From Cantharellus purpuraceus (taxonomy: Eukaryota; Basidiomycota; Agaricomycetes; Cantharellales; Hydnaceae): 64,000 nt of DNA. Below the pieces are notes generated by a model. That model worked only from the letters and a program-made list of their open reading frames with translations, was not told the DNA's origin and did no database searches. How positions within the stretch are numbered: position 1 is the stretch's first letter; the number at the start of each line of letters is the position of its first letter. The stretch is taken from contig JALBUN010000040.1 of the NCBI GenBank assembly GCA_025174535.1, positions 1 to 64,000 of the forward strand, given 5' to 3'. Of the stretch, positions 37,718 to 48,416 are shown one piece after another. The position numbers were made by a program, and so were the translations under genes.

Positions 37718-39079
37718 ATGTCGGACGGCTACCCAAATGCCACGCTAGTTGTGCCCCGCCCCTCATCTGGTCAAGACCCTTACAATGCTGTACTGGCCCA
37801 TTCCACAATACCAAAACCACTCCCAGGCAATCATATTGTTGTCCGTGTTGATAGATTTAGCTTTTCGTCCAACAACATTACCTACCAAGCACTAGGAGAA
37901 GAGCCACATTTTCGGTGAGTGAACTCCGTCATGTGATCACTAGAAAACCATATTGAAACGGCTTTTCAGATATTTTGATTTCCACTCTGCGCCAAACACA
38001 CCAACTGTGCACGGTGTCATTCCAGTCTGGGGATTCGGCACTATTGTTGCATCAAACGTGTCCATGATCCAAGTAAATGAGCGTGTGTTTGGATACCTCG
38101 GGATGGCACGCTATCTCTCACTGCCTGTGGATGTATGCGAAAGCAATGAATTTAACTTCTACGTTCCCAGACCACATCTACCTCCAGGTAGGAGCATGAG
38201 AGGCGTTATCATTTGATCTTCTAATACCGCCCAGATCGTCGACCATACAATCAATTGACGCGTTGTTCGCGTGACAAGTTATACCATGCCAAGGAGGAGG
38301 ACCTCTCCATGCTCTATCGTCCACTCTTCTGGACATCGTTCTGGGCGGAGGACTGGCTTTTTACTGCGCCTGAAAAGCCTTACAACGGTGCTACGACCAT
38401 CCTTATATCCAGTGCAAGCGCGAAAACAGCTTTTTGCCTCGCCTACGTTATAAAGAAGCGCGATAACCCCGGTGTCAAAGTCATCGGACTTACTTCCAAA
38501 AAGAATCTCGATTTCACAAGAGGTTTAGGATTATATAGTTCTGTGTTCATGTATAGCGATGTTGAAGGTGGCCTCGGTGAGTTCAACGGTACATGGATCT
38601 ACGTTGATGTCGCAGGCAACGATGCCATCAACTCCCGTGTGTGGAAGACGCTCGGTTCGCGCGTTGTGCGAAGCGTCAGTCTCGGTGTCACTAATATCAG
38701 TCCATCCGTTAAAAGCACCTATGTCATGCCTGCGAGCGGCATCACCAAGTCGCCTACTACAAGGGCTCCCGCTGCAAGCAGTCTCGTCGAATTTTTCTTC
38801 ATGCCTGAATGGCTTGCGGAGCGTCGTCGTTCCTTTACGGCATCAGACATTTTCAAGATGCAGCAGGCAGCATGGACAGAACTCATGAGAGACTGTAGAG
38901 CATGGGTTGTGATTGAGAGGACCTGGGGCGCAGAGGAGGTGCGGCGAGCATATTCAGAGACAGTCAAGGGGCTGGTGGGTCCTGAGAAGGGGATGGTGTG
39001 GAGTCTTTGGGATGAATTGGAAGGTTCGCGCTGGGAGCAGGAACTGCTCACAAGCGAGTCAGTATTAGGGAAGCTGTGA
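37718..39079 (+). CDS. DUF2855 family protein
   Basis: Three exons: 37718-37914, 37970-38187 and 38235-39079, with introns of 55 and 47 nt (GTGAGT...TTTCAG and GTAGGA...CCCAG). The product is about 419 residues. The N-terminus IPGNH-type segment (LPGNHIVVRVDRFSFSSNNITYQALG) and VIPVWGFGTIVAS match the DUF2855 pattern, which resembles the GroES-like start of medium-chain reductases. The middle (ILISSASAKTAFCLAYVIKKR, VKVIGLTSKKNLDFTRGLGLY) looks like the nucleotide-binding half. The C-terminus has the usual FFMPEWLAERR segment. Function is unknown; a quinone-reductase-like oxidoreductase is inferred. It follows the BEACH gene on the same strand after 319 bases. Confidence 0.9.
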
Positions 39080-39903
39080 CATATTTTTCAAGTAAATTTC
39101 CTCTGGCTTAAGAGACTGAAAGAATTCTAGGGATATTCTGAGACAGCACTGAGACATATTCCAAAGCATATCCAAAGTAATATCCTGGAAAGCACTCTTG
39201 CACTTTGTCATGTACTGGGTCCATTTGGTCAGAGCTTCAGAGGCAGAGTTGGAGTCAGTGTCATGGTGTCAGGGTTCATATTGTTGTAAGATTAAGTAGA
39301 TGGGTAGCAGACAGTAGAATAAGAGCATAGAATTCCAATATATAATTGGAATCTTAGAGATAAAAGGCAGTGAGTCACAGAAAAGTACAACTCTGATTGA
39401 CTAGATAATTGCATATTGGTAGTACACATACTTATACATCTGAGAACAGACTTGGCACCTGGAACATACATGAGTTATGAGAGACACATGACCAAAAGAT
39501 AGAACAAAAAATAGACTGTGTTTGTAAGTGATTTGTGAACAGATATGTACAAATGTAATAGGAATTGGATATGAGGATCAGGTGTTTTACAAGTAAACTG
39601 AAGATAAAATTTGGCATATGTATTTATTACTCCTAAATGTATGTAATGATTGGTTAGTTTGTCTGTGCAATGGTAACATGATCATGTCTTGTGAGAGTAT
39701 AGACATGATCTGGAGATTGGATATGATCCAGAAGTATGGAGCCTAGGTTGAGTGATCAGCAGGTGAGTACATTTCTCAACACATATGACTCAGTTTCTAT
39801 TTTTAGTACCTTTCTTATCGCCCCTATCAGCACAGCCTGTTAGGGTGTGCTCTCCTATCTCTCCCCGATTGTTCCCCTATCTTGGTTCCGCTATTGTTAA
39901 TGT
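39080..39903. other. AT-rich repeat remnants after DUF2855
   Basis: 39080-39790 is AT-rich with no gene. Phrases such as GGTCAGAGCTTCAGAGGCAGAGTTGGAGTCAG recall LTR family 1 but are too short to assign. 39794-39889 is an inverted fragment of repeat family 3 (CCCCTATCTTGGTT, CCCCTATCAGCACAGCCTG; compare 15800-15920). Confidence 0.5.
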
Positions 39904-40155
39904 GTGTCTTAGTTCATACCATTGCACAGAACTCAATTAAGTGTATTGGTTGGGCAATGTTATACAGTGTGGTAGTTAACTAAGTTCTATCTACTATAAG
40001 TGGACTCACATGTGTACTGGGTCCACTGGCTTACATAATAACTATACATATACACTCTATAGGTGCATACATCTACCAAGAGGACAACATTCTTAAGGGA
40101 ATGCTGCATATATCAATTATACTTATATACTATAATAAGCAAGTGCCTTGGGTAC
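39904..40155 (-). repeat. Left arm of a 250-bp inverted repeat
   Basis: GTGTCTTAGTTCATACC...CTTGGGTAC. Its reverse complement matches 41945-42199 with only about a dozen differences and a few short gaps. The arms are 1.79 kb apart and flank an LTR, a gypsy gag remnant and a MITE. Confidence 0.8.
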
Positions 40156-40232
40156 TTACATATGCCCAGCTATCTCAGCTATTCAGTTTATAGACATGAG
40201 GCCTCAAGAGCTCAGTCTTAATGGAGAGATAC

Positions 40233-40725
40233 TGTTGTGCTTATATTAACACCCAGATCCCCATACATACAAAATCTATATTTCATTTAAAAATTGTCAT
40301 ATCTCCATTAGTCTGTCTGATTAACACCATTGTTTCCACCCATCTGTCTCCAGTTTCATTGATCATCAGCATCATCATATGAACTTGGACATCCATTCCC
40401 ATTGGACTCAGACATACTTATGTAAGGCCATCAGTCTAGAGACACATCACCAGAGTAATTATTATTAGAATATGTATTTAAGTTGCATTGCTGGGGACTT
40501 CATTCCTTAGTTTGAATATTGAATCATGTCTAGGTCCTAAGTCTGATCTGAAACTAGCTAAAGTCTCGCTTCATCTCTGAAATCTCAGACATCAGTATTA
40601 GTGAGGGTGCAGCACATAAGCTGAAGCCAAGTCCATTTCATCAAAACCAAGTCTGTTCTAATTTTCATGATCCACTTTAACTCTGACCCTAAACTCCAAC
40701 CCTGCATCAGATCAAGTGCATAACA
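40233..40725 (-). repeat. LTR family 1, inverted, with adjacent primer-binding region
   Basis: TGTTGTGCTTATATTAACACCC to AGATCAAGTGCATAACA, 493 bp. Just outside its left end, AATGGAGAGATAC and TGAGGCCTC are the reverse complement of the sequence that follows the LTR at 8571, so this is the 5' LTR of a minus-strand element whose internal part is mostly lost. Confidence 0.7.
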
Positions 40726-41713
40726 TCAAGTGGCATTATCATGTGACTTACATACTTGTTTAGATTGTTCACTACGTTATGAATGGTCCTTTGATTCTGC
40801 ACCACAGAGTCAAACTTATTTGACACATGATGATGTGTCAATATGTGTAGGAATCTATGCTGCAATCCTTGTGTTGCAGTCTCTAGGGTCCAGTCTTGGA
40901 TGCTTGTTCAGAAATACATCAAATATATATATACAACCTGTTTCCTCAAATTTTACAATATGCTTATATTAAAACATATTTTGATATTTTGACATGATTC
41001 TCAAAAATAATTCTTTTTTTTCATTTACTGGTGGCAACTCTGTCAAGGGAATATTCTACTCCTGCTACACTTAATTTCTTTCACTCATTCTTTCTTATAC
41101 TATACTGGTTAAATAATTTAATGTACCTTGAATCCTTATCTGGTATTTGTATATCTAAATATTCTATATTGTACCAATAATATTAATATATGCATTACTG
41201 TTATATTAATATAAATAATTATGTTTCATCCATAACAAGCATCTTATCTTTTAAAGTTTATCAAAATATAATATATATATTTATATTTATAAAAATTTAG
41301 GATATCCAAAATCTTTAAAGATATCCAGATTGTAACTCCCTATTTTTATTATCATTATTAAAATTCTGATGTACATCTCATATACATCAGAATATTACAT
41401 AATAGCATCATTTCAAACAAGTATCTTGGACTGCCCTATCATAGTGTTCTACATCCCTATAGAACCATTTCTTAGCCTCACCTTCAAGATGAGTGTCTAA
41501 GTACAATAGTTGAAACTTTGTACTAGATGGTCCAAGAAGATTATTCATCTTTCAACTATCGTAGCATCTCTGCTACAAAGATCTCAAACTCTTTGAGATC
41601 TGTGCCTCCTGAGTATTGTTCAGGGGATGATGTTTTTATGCCAGCTTTAGCAAGTACAGACTTCTCTGGGTCTGTATCTTTATTATCAACTATGGCTACT
41701 CATACCATATGAG
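40726..41713 (-). pseudogene. Ty3/Gypsy gag fragment split by a MITE
   Basis: Read on the minus strand, 41713 to 41429 gives SVLAKAGIKTSSPEQYSGG, a DLKEFEIFVAEMLR block, LEGEAKKWFYRDVEHYDRAVQ. After the MITE, 40895 to 40726 continues in the same frame with DWTLETATQGLQHRFLHIL, THHHVSNKFD and NNLNKYVSHMI. This is the capsid-type gag of basidiomycete gypsy elements. The reading has a frameshift near 41550. Removing 40899-41425 and one copy of the 3-bp duplication restores VQDW without loss. Truncated on both sides. Confidence 0.75.
40899..41425 (-). mobile_element. MITE-like solo copy of the terminal repeat
   Basis: A 527-bp non-coding element, the diverged reverse complement of 6457-7021. Ends are GATGCTTGTTCAGAAA and, inverted from the right, GATACTTGTTTGAAA. 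It is flanked by TTG at 40896-40898 and 41426-41428, a 3-bp target duplication inside a gypsy gag frame. A 3-bp duplication is the PIF/Harbinger signature; the usual consensus is TWA, so TTG/CAA is slightly off. Likely mobilised in trans by a transposase like that at 4362. Confidence 0.85.
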
Positions 41714-41940
41714 TGTGAGGGCTATGCTGAATGATGAGGTCACAGCAACAAGATAATTAAAAGATGAGAGCTGATAAGAGATAATGCCAGCTGATACAGC
41801 AGATATCCTCAGTCTATACACCTGTCACTGATAAATACATGGGACTCACCTAATACAGCAGATATCCTCAGAGATTAAGCTGAGAAAACCGCCATGCTGC
41901 ACCAGGTGAGGTCTTTATACTGGATGATACAAGGAATAGA
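41714..41940 (+). repeat. Repeat family 3 fragment
   Basis: TGTGAGGGCTATGCTGAATGATGAGG onward is related to 15589-15790, including the duplicated CAGATATCCTCAG and a 'TCTTTATACT' end. It stops where the right arm of the inverted repeat begins, so that repeat seems to have inserted into family 3. Confidence 0.6.
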
Positions 41941-41944
41941 TGTA

Positions 41945-42199
41945 TGTACCCAAGATACTTACTTACTATAGTATATAAGTATAATTGATATATGCAGCAT
42001 TCCCTTAAGAATGTTGTCCTCTTGGTAGATGTATGCACCTATAGGGTGTATATGTATAGTTATTATGTAAGCCAGTGGACCCAGTACACATGTGAGTCCA
42101 CTTATAATAGATAGAACTTAGTTAACTACCACACTGTACAACACATTGCCCAACCAATACACTTAATTGAGTTCTGTGCAACAGTGTGAACTAAGACAC
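41945..42199 (+). repeat. Right arm of the 250-bp inverted repeat
   Basis: GTACCCAAGATACTTAC...GAACTAAGACAC, the partner of 39904-40155. Both arms are bordered by pieces of repeat family 3, on opposite sides, as expected if two copies of one small element or solo LTR sat in two oppositely oriented family 3 copies. Confidence 0.8.
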
Positions 42200-43131
42200 C
42201 CTTTTACAGTATAGTCTGTATGGGAACCACCTTTTCCCTATCAAATCCTATTTATGCAGCACCAATCTGCTATACTTTGCTTTTCCATTCCTAAATATCA
42301 GCATATATTTGATGCTTGTATCTGAAATAGACTTATTTAAATATTCTCTATTTTTCCATATTTTTTTGGGAATACTCCATGCAGAACTCAGCCCAGAATA
42401 GTTTATTTTTGCTGTGCTACAGTTGTGGACCCATAGGCACCCAAGAAAACAGGGTGGATACCCTTCTTTTTCTGATCAGTGTCTAGTTCAGAGATCAGAG
42501 CAGGTGATTGATGATCAGATCAAGTGATTGCCTTGGAATATTCTACCCCTTTCTATAACATTCTAGCTGCTTCCTTCTATTATTAGATAGAACATTCCAG
42601 AGTCATTATTCAGCTCCTGATCAGTATTAGTGCAGTGATTAGAACCTATGATTGGCTTGGAATATTCTACCCCTTTCTTCCACCTTCCACAACCTTCCAG
42701 TAGTTTCCATCTTAATAGATAGAATATTCCAGAACTATTACTCAGCCCCTATAAATACAATATATAAGGAGGCCATTCTGCCTCTGAAATAGTAATATAT
42801 TCTACCACTTCTACCCATCTTCTGCACACCAGTGTGACTAGAGTGACATGCAGTGTCATCCTCTATCTCAGTAACTGTTGATTACCAGTTCAAGGATCTT
42901 TTACAGTTGTATAACTATACTTCATTGCACTCAAAGTAGTGATATTCCTGCTTTGGGCATGAGTGTAGTATCTGTCTCATATGACTACAAATCTACAGTG
43001 TAAGATTGCCTGTCAATAGTCCTGCCATTAGTGCTCTTGTTTAAGTAACTAGTGTGTGCAGCCTTTGCAGAGCATTAGGATCTTGAACTCATGTGAAGCA
43101 GTTGCTAGACTACTTCACACATTGCTGTTAC

Positions 43132-43731
43132 TGTTATGACTATATTCATTAACACCCAGATCCCCGTCCGATCCACTCAGATCCCCGCACATATAAAATC
43201 TATACTCCATTTGGAAACTGCTACATCTCCATTTTCCTGTCCGATTGTCACCGCCGATTCCGCCCATCCATCTCTGGTTCCGATTGATGCATCAGCATCA
43301 CCATAGGAACCCAGACATCCGTCCCCGTTGGACTCAGACATACTCACGTAAGGCCGTCGGCCTCAGAGACCCATCACCGGAGTAATTATTATTAGATTTC
43401 AAATATGTATTCAAGTTGCCTGACTAGGGACTTCATTCCCCAGTTCAAATATCGAATCATGCCTAGCTCCTAAGTCCGATCCTAACTCTCTAAGTCGTAC
43501 TCCATCTCCAAAATCTCGGACACTGGTATTAGTGAGGGTGCAGCACATAAGCTGAAGCCAAGTCCGTTCTGACCCCCACGACGTACTCCGACCCTGACCC
43601 AACCTCCAACCCAACCTCCAACCCAACCTCCAACCCAACCTCCAACCCAACCTCCAACCCAACCTCCAACCCAACCTCTGACCTGACCTCCGATCCAATC
43701 TCCGACCCCCAATCGGACCTAGTGCATAACA
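43132..43731 (-). mobile_element. Solo LTR (family 1) with 5-bp target duplication
   Basis: A 600-bp unit running from TGTTATGACTATATTC to CCTAGTGCATAACA, flanked by GTTAC at 43127-43131 and 43732-43736. The uninterrupted LTR 2 at 14860-14885 (inverted) shows the empty site GCTGTTACCCACTTC. No internal region is present, so the element was lost by LTR-LTR recombination. Confidence 0.92.
43597..43680. repeat. 12-bp minisatellite inside the solo LTR
   Basis: Seven tandem copies of ACCCAACCTCCA, the last one imperfect. The other family 1 LTRs have only one or two related units here, which accounts for most of the extra length of this copy (600 versus about 500 bp). Confidence 0.9.
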
Positions 43732-44072
43732 GTTACCCACTTCAGAATGTCACTGGTTGGACGGTTGGATTCATCCACCTACTTCCTTTAGCCTCTAAGT
43801 GCATTCCCCTCATTTCGGAATATCTGGACCCCTAAGCGTCCGTGAACTCTAGACTCTGGAAGTCTTATTCATTTCTTGCTGCTAAGAAATGTATTACTTT
43901 TCTGCATATAGTCTGCATTGACCAATACAAAGAATTGTAACCAAAGTACAAACATTAAATCGTTTCTGGAGTTGTGCTGCATCAGGGTTTGATATTCTTC
44001 TCAGCTGTTCATTAATGGAATTGTGGTGATTTAGAGTTTGCCCTAACACCATAATTTTGTGGGTTCCAAAAC

Positions 44073-44240
44073 ATAGTCAGAGTTATACTGGAGGTCTGGG
44101 GACATATAAAAGGAGGGGCAGGTTGAGGTCTTATCCTCAATGATATTGAATCCCTTTGCACATGAGTGTAGTGGAGCTCAAGCAGTTGCTCCTGGTCCAA
44201 TGGAAAGAAGAGGAGGAAGAATGGAAGTGAAAGGAGGAAA
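44073..44240 (+). pseudogene. Fragment of the family 1 element: leader and gag start
   Basis: GTCAGAGTTATACTGG...ACATATAAAAGGAGGGGCA and the following ORF start match 8653-8800, including the VELKQLLLVQWKEEEEE start of the Glu-rich protein. TATAAAAGG looks like a TATA box for the element. Truncated after about 40 codons. Confidence 0.65.
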
Positions 44241-44584
44241 GTTCCCAATGTGATCAGATTGTGGAATGAAACTTAGTCTGACTTATCATACAAGGTCCCA
44301 TTTCATTGGAGTTATCAGATAAACTCAGATGTAGTCCAACCTCATCAATGTCATTTCACACTGGGCTTGAACCATGACCATGTCAATTTTGACTAGGGTG
44401 CTCAACTGTAGTACCACCGGTGTGGGCGCATATGTGACTCATCAGGACGATCCCAACATAGTACGCATGCTCCTGCTGAGCTGTGCACTTTAGAAGACGC
44501 AGCCTAGTCCATTAGCCTATGCTGCCTGTCCTGCAGGCTCAGACAACCCATCTCTTGATATTCTGGCTGCTGTAGCACTCTAGG
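44241..44584. other. Upstream region of the F-box gene
   Basis: The boundary between the repeat nest and host DNA lies near 44250. The rest is presumed promoter; no motif stands out. Confidence 0.4.
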
Positions 44585-46063
44585 ATGTCTTCCCCAAACA
44601 CCCCCGTCTATAAAAGACTTCCAAACCCTGCAATTCACCTGGTTCCTATTCACAGAATCCCGCAGGATGTTCTTCGTCTCATTTTTCATGCCTTTCTGTC
44701 TGCTGAGTGACCAGATGTTGACCAAACCAGGTCTTCCCTTCGTCTTTTGCATGTGTGCAAACAATGGCGTGTGGTGGCCCAGAGTGACACTCTCCTCTGG
44801 AGATCAGTGGTGATTGATTCTGACACCGTGAACCTGCCCAGTTACAGCCTTGACAGGAGCAGAAATACACCGATCTATATGACTGTCACAATACCTCCTC
44901 CAGACAATGGGAACTTTGGTGCCAGCCCTTCTATGCAGTTACTTCAGGACCACCTCCATCGTCTCAAGTCTCTTGTCATTGAGATGGATCCTGAGGGGTT
45001 GCTACACACCCTCAGCCTTTTGCCAGCTTTGACAAGCTGTGTTACCCAGCTACTGTCTCAGCTCCATATCCACTCACAAGACAGTGTCGATGGCAACGAT
45101 TTGGTTGATCAGATAACGAGTCTACCCTTGTTTGCGAATCCATCCCCTCAGGTGTTTGATATTGCCTTTTCGTTCCTGGCACCCGCGGTGTCTTCTCCCA
45201 TATGGGATGGCATACGTCAGCTCAAACTCAGTAGTTTGATGAAACCACCGGACGATTATTTCAACATTATTATGCGCTCGCCGTTGCTAGAATACCTGGT
45301 CATCACTGGTCGCGTGGAAACCGAAGATTTGGATTTATTATCTACACCTAACATCACGGCGACTAAACTCAAAGTTCTAAGACTCACAGATTGGTTTGAC
45401 AGCACCGTTGAATTATTCCTTGACAAGGTCTCAATGCCCAACCTGGAGGAAGCCCAATTTGATATCCATCCTTCTAGTGAGATGTCTTTCTTCGACCTAT
45501 TCTCCAAGCCATATATTGGTTTCGAGCTCTTCAGCCATATACGGAGTCTTAAAGTATTTCCGATGACGGAGGATCCAGATGAAGACGACGTAGATATAGC
45601 GTATGTGTTGGAAGGATGGGGATACGGCGCACCCTTGGAGGGCAAGTATCTCTTTGAAAGCACTTTACGTTTTTATCATCCCGACATTCTTTCTGGTGTC
45701 CTATTGCTTTTCCCTGGCTTACTATCTTTTACCATCGTGCGTCCCGGTGGCGGTCTGAGCTGGGACCTGGGAAGGTCACCAACCACCCGAACATTATGTA
45801 TCGAAGGAAGGGGCACGGATGCGCTACCTGCAGACCTAAATGAGCTGATTGAGCGACAATGTCTACCACGTTTAGATCGCGTCGAACTCTTTGAGTTCGC
45901 ATGCTCACAACGTGTCCGATGCCGACTTTGTCTGCTCATCGTTGCGCTTGTAAGGGATTCGGATGCATCGTCTGTATCACTGGTACGGCCACAGGGTCTC
46001 GACCCGGAAGATCTGCTGCCATTGGAGCGTTCGGGGATCAGTGTTGAATGGTACGATGATTAG
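44585..46063 (+). pseudogene. F-box protein gene with in-frame TGA
   Basis: From ATG 44585 the frame reads MSSPNTPVYKRLPN, then an F-box (HRIPQDVLRLIFHAFLSAE). It hits TGA at 44708-44710 and continues in the same frame with the second half of the F-box (SSLRLLHVCKQWRVVAQ, LLWRSVVI) and a 400-residue leucine-rich-type domain to 46063. The open part alone (44747-46063, 438 codons) lacks the first F-box helix that binds Skp1. Either this is a recent pseudogene, the TGA is a sequencing error or polymorphism, or translation starts at 44747 with no functional F-box. F-box proteins are substrate receptors of SCF ubiquitin ligases and expand freely in Agaricomycetes. It sits next to the repeat nest. 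Confidence 0.75.
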
Positions 46064-46683
46064 AGAAGGTGGGTAGTCTTATAGAATCTCTGCCGTTATA
46101 CGGTTGCTCACGCACACGGGATCTGGAAAGTCGTCTGATATGCTTTGATCGCGAGATAAAATGCCATGGTCTAAGCAGGATATCCTTACTGTACTGTCGA
46201 TCTTTCTTGAGCATGGAGTGGATTACACGGTAGTCTGAGTGGGCCGAACCAAGCGAGGTCCGAGTGACAGGACTAGAAAAAAAATCAAGTATTGGGGCTT
46301 CCATCACAGACCAGGCAATCATCGTCGAGCTAGGGAAATCACAGATATGACCGCCAACACTCAGGGCCTTTTGGCTATCGATTTTGTTGCCATTACTCCC
46401 CATTCACCCATCATCGGCGACACTGCCTTTGACTTGATTACGGACCGCTTCTGCAGATATCAACGAAGCTAGACAGATGTGGTGACTATACGAGATTCAA
46501 TTACACCTCATCGAAAATAGAAACAACCGGAGGGAAGCGAAGGTGAATAATTGGAATCGAGACGGTGAATTGTGCGCTCTGTTCAGCCCCTCTCCCAACA
46601 ACGTTTAAATGTACAATATCGGATGTTAGAAGAAGAGAAAGTCGAGTGGTCGGGTCGGGTTGCCATCAACTCAGTGCTATGGA
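46064..46683. other. Space between convergent F-box genes
   Basis: Both flanking genes end here. A 121-codon minus ORF (46038-46403) and a 77-codon plus ORF show no motif. Presumably 3' ends only. Confidence 0.5.
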
Positions 46684-47694
46684 CTAGACGGGGATCACGT
46701 AGACTGCGACCGATGGCATAACTGCCCGAAGGTCTTCGATGAGCGTCGAAGAAACACTAGCTTTGTCGCCTCCCATGCCTTCTAGTTGGAGACAACGCAG
46801 ATGAGGAAATTCCTCTTCCATAAATGCAGGGAGGACCTCTCTAGGCACCGATTCTGTTGCAATTTCGAGGAAGTTAATGCCATGGCCGACGAGGGACAAT
46901 ACGATTCCAAATCCTTCCTTTACACCCAAAGTAACGTCCTCTAGAGACCTACGTAACGAAATGAGAGCTTGCTTGCATGCGAATGTAAGTTGTGGAAGCT
47001 CCTCTGAAAGAGAACTGTACATGAACGTAGGGAAGTCCAAATAGATGTGGAGGCTAGTAAGGTGCCGCATTGACGTGTGGGGGATCCATTCAAGGATGGG
47101 GATGGCGATTTGAAAGTTTGAGCGGAGCACCAGCTCCTGAAGGTGATGAGGATGTATTGCAGACATCGCAAAATCCAGGGAGGCGGCCCAATGTTCCAGG
47201 GTCATACTCGTGCACACGGGTAAAATTCCAGACATGTCAGAGTAGTCCGACAAGCAAGGGAGTGGGTACGTGCTTGAAAAATGGGCCTTCTGGATATTTT
47301 TCATTGACAATACGAACCGGAAAAATGAGGGTACATGGTCCCTGTTTCCGCTGAAAGTCCATCTGAGGGTCCGGACGAATGAGGCCAAATGGGGATGCGT
47401 TTCCAGGGTTCCAAGGATGCCACATTGAGAAGACTGCAAGTCCTTACAGTGATAGGAAGACTTGCGTGTCCTAGGTTGCTGCAGGTCGATATCAGAGTAC
47501 AAAATCGGGATAGCGACCTCGCTGCAGTGTCGTGATACCAGGGCAAATGAACATATATCCTTCTTTCTGAGGAAGTGCATAATAAGATATATTTGAATGT
47601 CTTTAACCAATGTTTCGAAGGAAGGTCCAGAGTTTGAGTGGTTTATCAGCTCGTGCAGCGCGCAGGAGAGTGCCATGATGAATAGAAAATACAA
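46684..47694 (-). CDS. F-box/LRR-like protein
   Basis: A single-exon ORF of 336 residues. The N-terminal part holds an F-box-like segment (IQIYLIMHFLRKKDICSFALVSRHCSEVAIPILYSDIDL), with the typical 'LVS+' and 'P.LY..I.L' features. Next comes a block of Leu-rich strands (HLQELVLRSNF, MRHLTSLHIYLDF, FPHLRCLQLEGMG) spaced as in the degenerate LRR domains of fungal F-box proteins. The start could also be the second Met (MALSCALHELINHS), seven codons in. Likely an SCF substrate receptor. It is convergent with the neighbouring F-box gene at 44585, but the two do not look closely similar, so a recent tandem duplication is not supported. Confidence 0.8.
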   Translation of the reverse strand: MYFLFIMALSCALHELINHSNSGPSFETLVKDIQIYLIMHFLRKKDICSFALVSRHCSEVAIPILYSDIDLQQPRTRKSSYHCKDLQSSQCGILGTLETHPHLASFVRTLRWTFSGNRDHVPSFFRFVLSMKNIQKAHFSSTYPLPCLSDYSDMSGILPVCTSMTLEHWAASLDFAMSAIHPHHLQELVLRSNFQIAIPILEWIPHTSMRHLTSLHIYLDFPTFMYSSLSEELPQLTFACKQALISLRRSLEDVTLGVKEGFGIVLSLVGHGINFLEIATESVPREVLPAFMEEEFPHLRCLQLEGMGGDKASVSSTLIEDLRAVMPSVAVYVIPV

Positions 47695-48416
47695 ATTTCG
47701 TGGCTTCTATGGAAGTATCAGGAAAGTCCCGCTAGATGAGATCAACACATCTGAGTGTTCAACTCACCACGTCGACTGTCAATGAGTGCTGTTTGAAAGC
47801 TGCTAATTAGCTGCTAGTCGCGCACGTAAGAACTTCGAGACAACAAGGGTTTGGTATACAATGTGGTTTGTGCTCAGAAAAATTTCACAGAAGCGTACAT
47901 ACGTTCTTAACTTGCCCGAGAAATACATCGACCTGCATACTTACCATCCATGTCTAAGGGAACGGCTTACTTAAGCGAACTATGACTATGAAAAAAATGT
48001 CCGAACGTGAGAATCAAGGTATAAATATATCAGACAACTTGCCCGTGATCGTCCACTTGAGAAATGGCCCCCGGTACCCCTTGGACGGGCCATACTGTAC
48101 GTCCTCTTGAATTATTTTTGGAGCGCCAAGGTTTCATTGTCCTCAAGTCGCCCCTGACATCCCTGCTAGTAGTGCGCTTTACTAAATATGATGGTCATCG
48201 TCTCGTTATCTTACAGAGGCCTAGGTCACATTGGGTAGTAAGTCACGATAAAGACAAGAACACAAGAGGAAGGTAAACGATGGTATCCGACCCTAATTCG
48301 CTCCATAGCCTATAGAGATCCCTTATTAGCACAATCTTTGAGCCATATTTGATACAGATCACCCGATAAACCCAACATATGGGTGAAACACGAAATGCAC
48401 TCCCGATCGTTGCAAT
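47695..48416. other. Intergenic between F-box and PhyH-like genes
   Basis: It holds the promoter of the F-box gene (-) and the 3' end of the PhyH-like gene (-). A 70-codon plus ORF (48064-48276) starts MAPGTPWTGHTVRPLELF and has no recognised domain. GGTATAAATATATCAG at 48019 is a TATA-like string 45 bases before that ORF, so a small gene is possible. Confidence 0.4.

Larger units (their letters stand above)
42217..44048 (-). repeat. LTR family 2, full length, inverted, carrying a solo LTR
   Basis: From TGTATGGGAACC to GTTTGCCCTAACA. It is followed by 24 bases of internal polypurine-side DNA (44049-44072). Without the nested LTR and its duplication it is about 1.23 kb. ATAGTC occurs both just before 42217 and just after 44072, a possible target duplication around the truncated copy. 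Confidence 0.75.
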
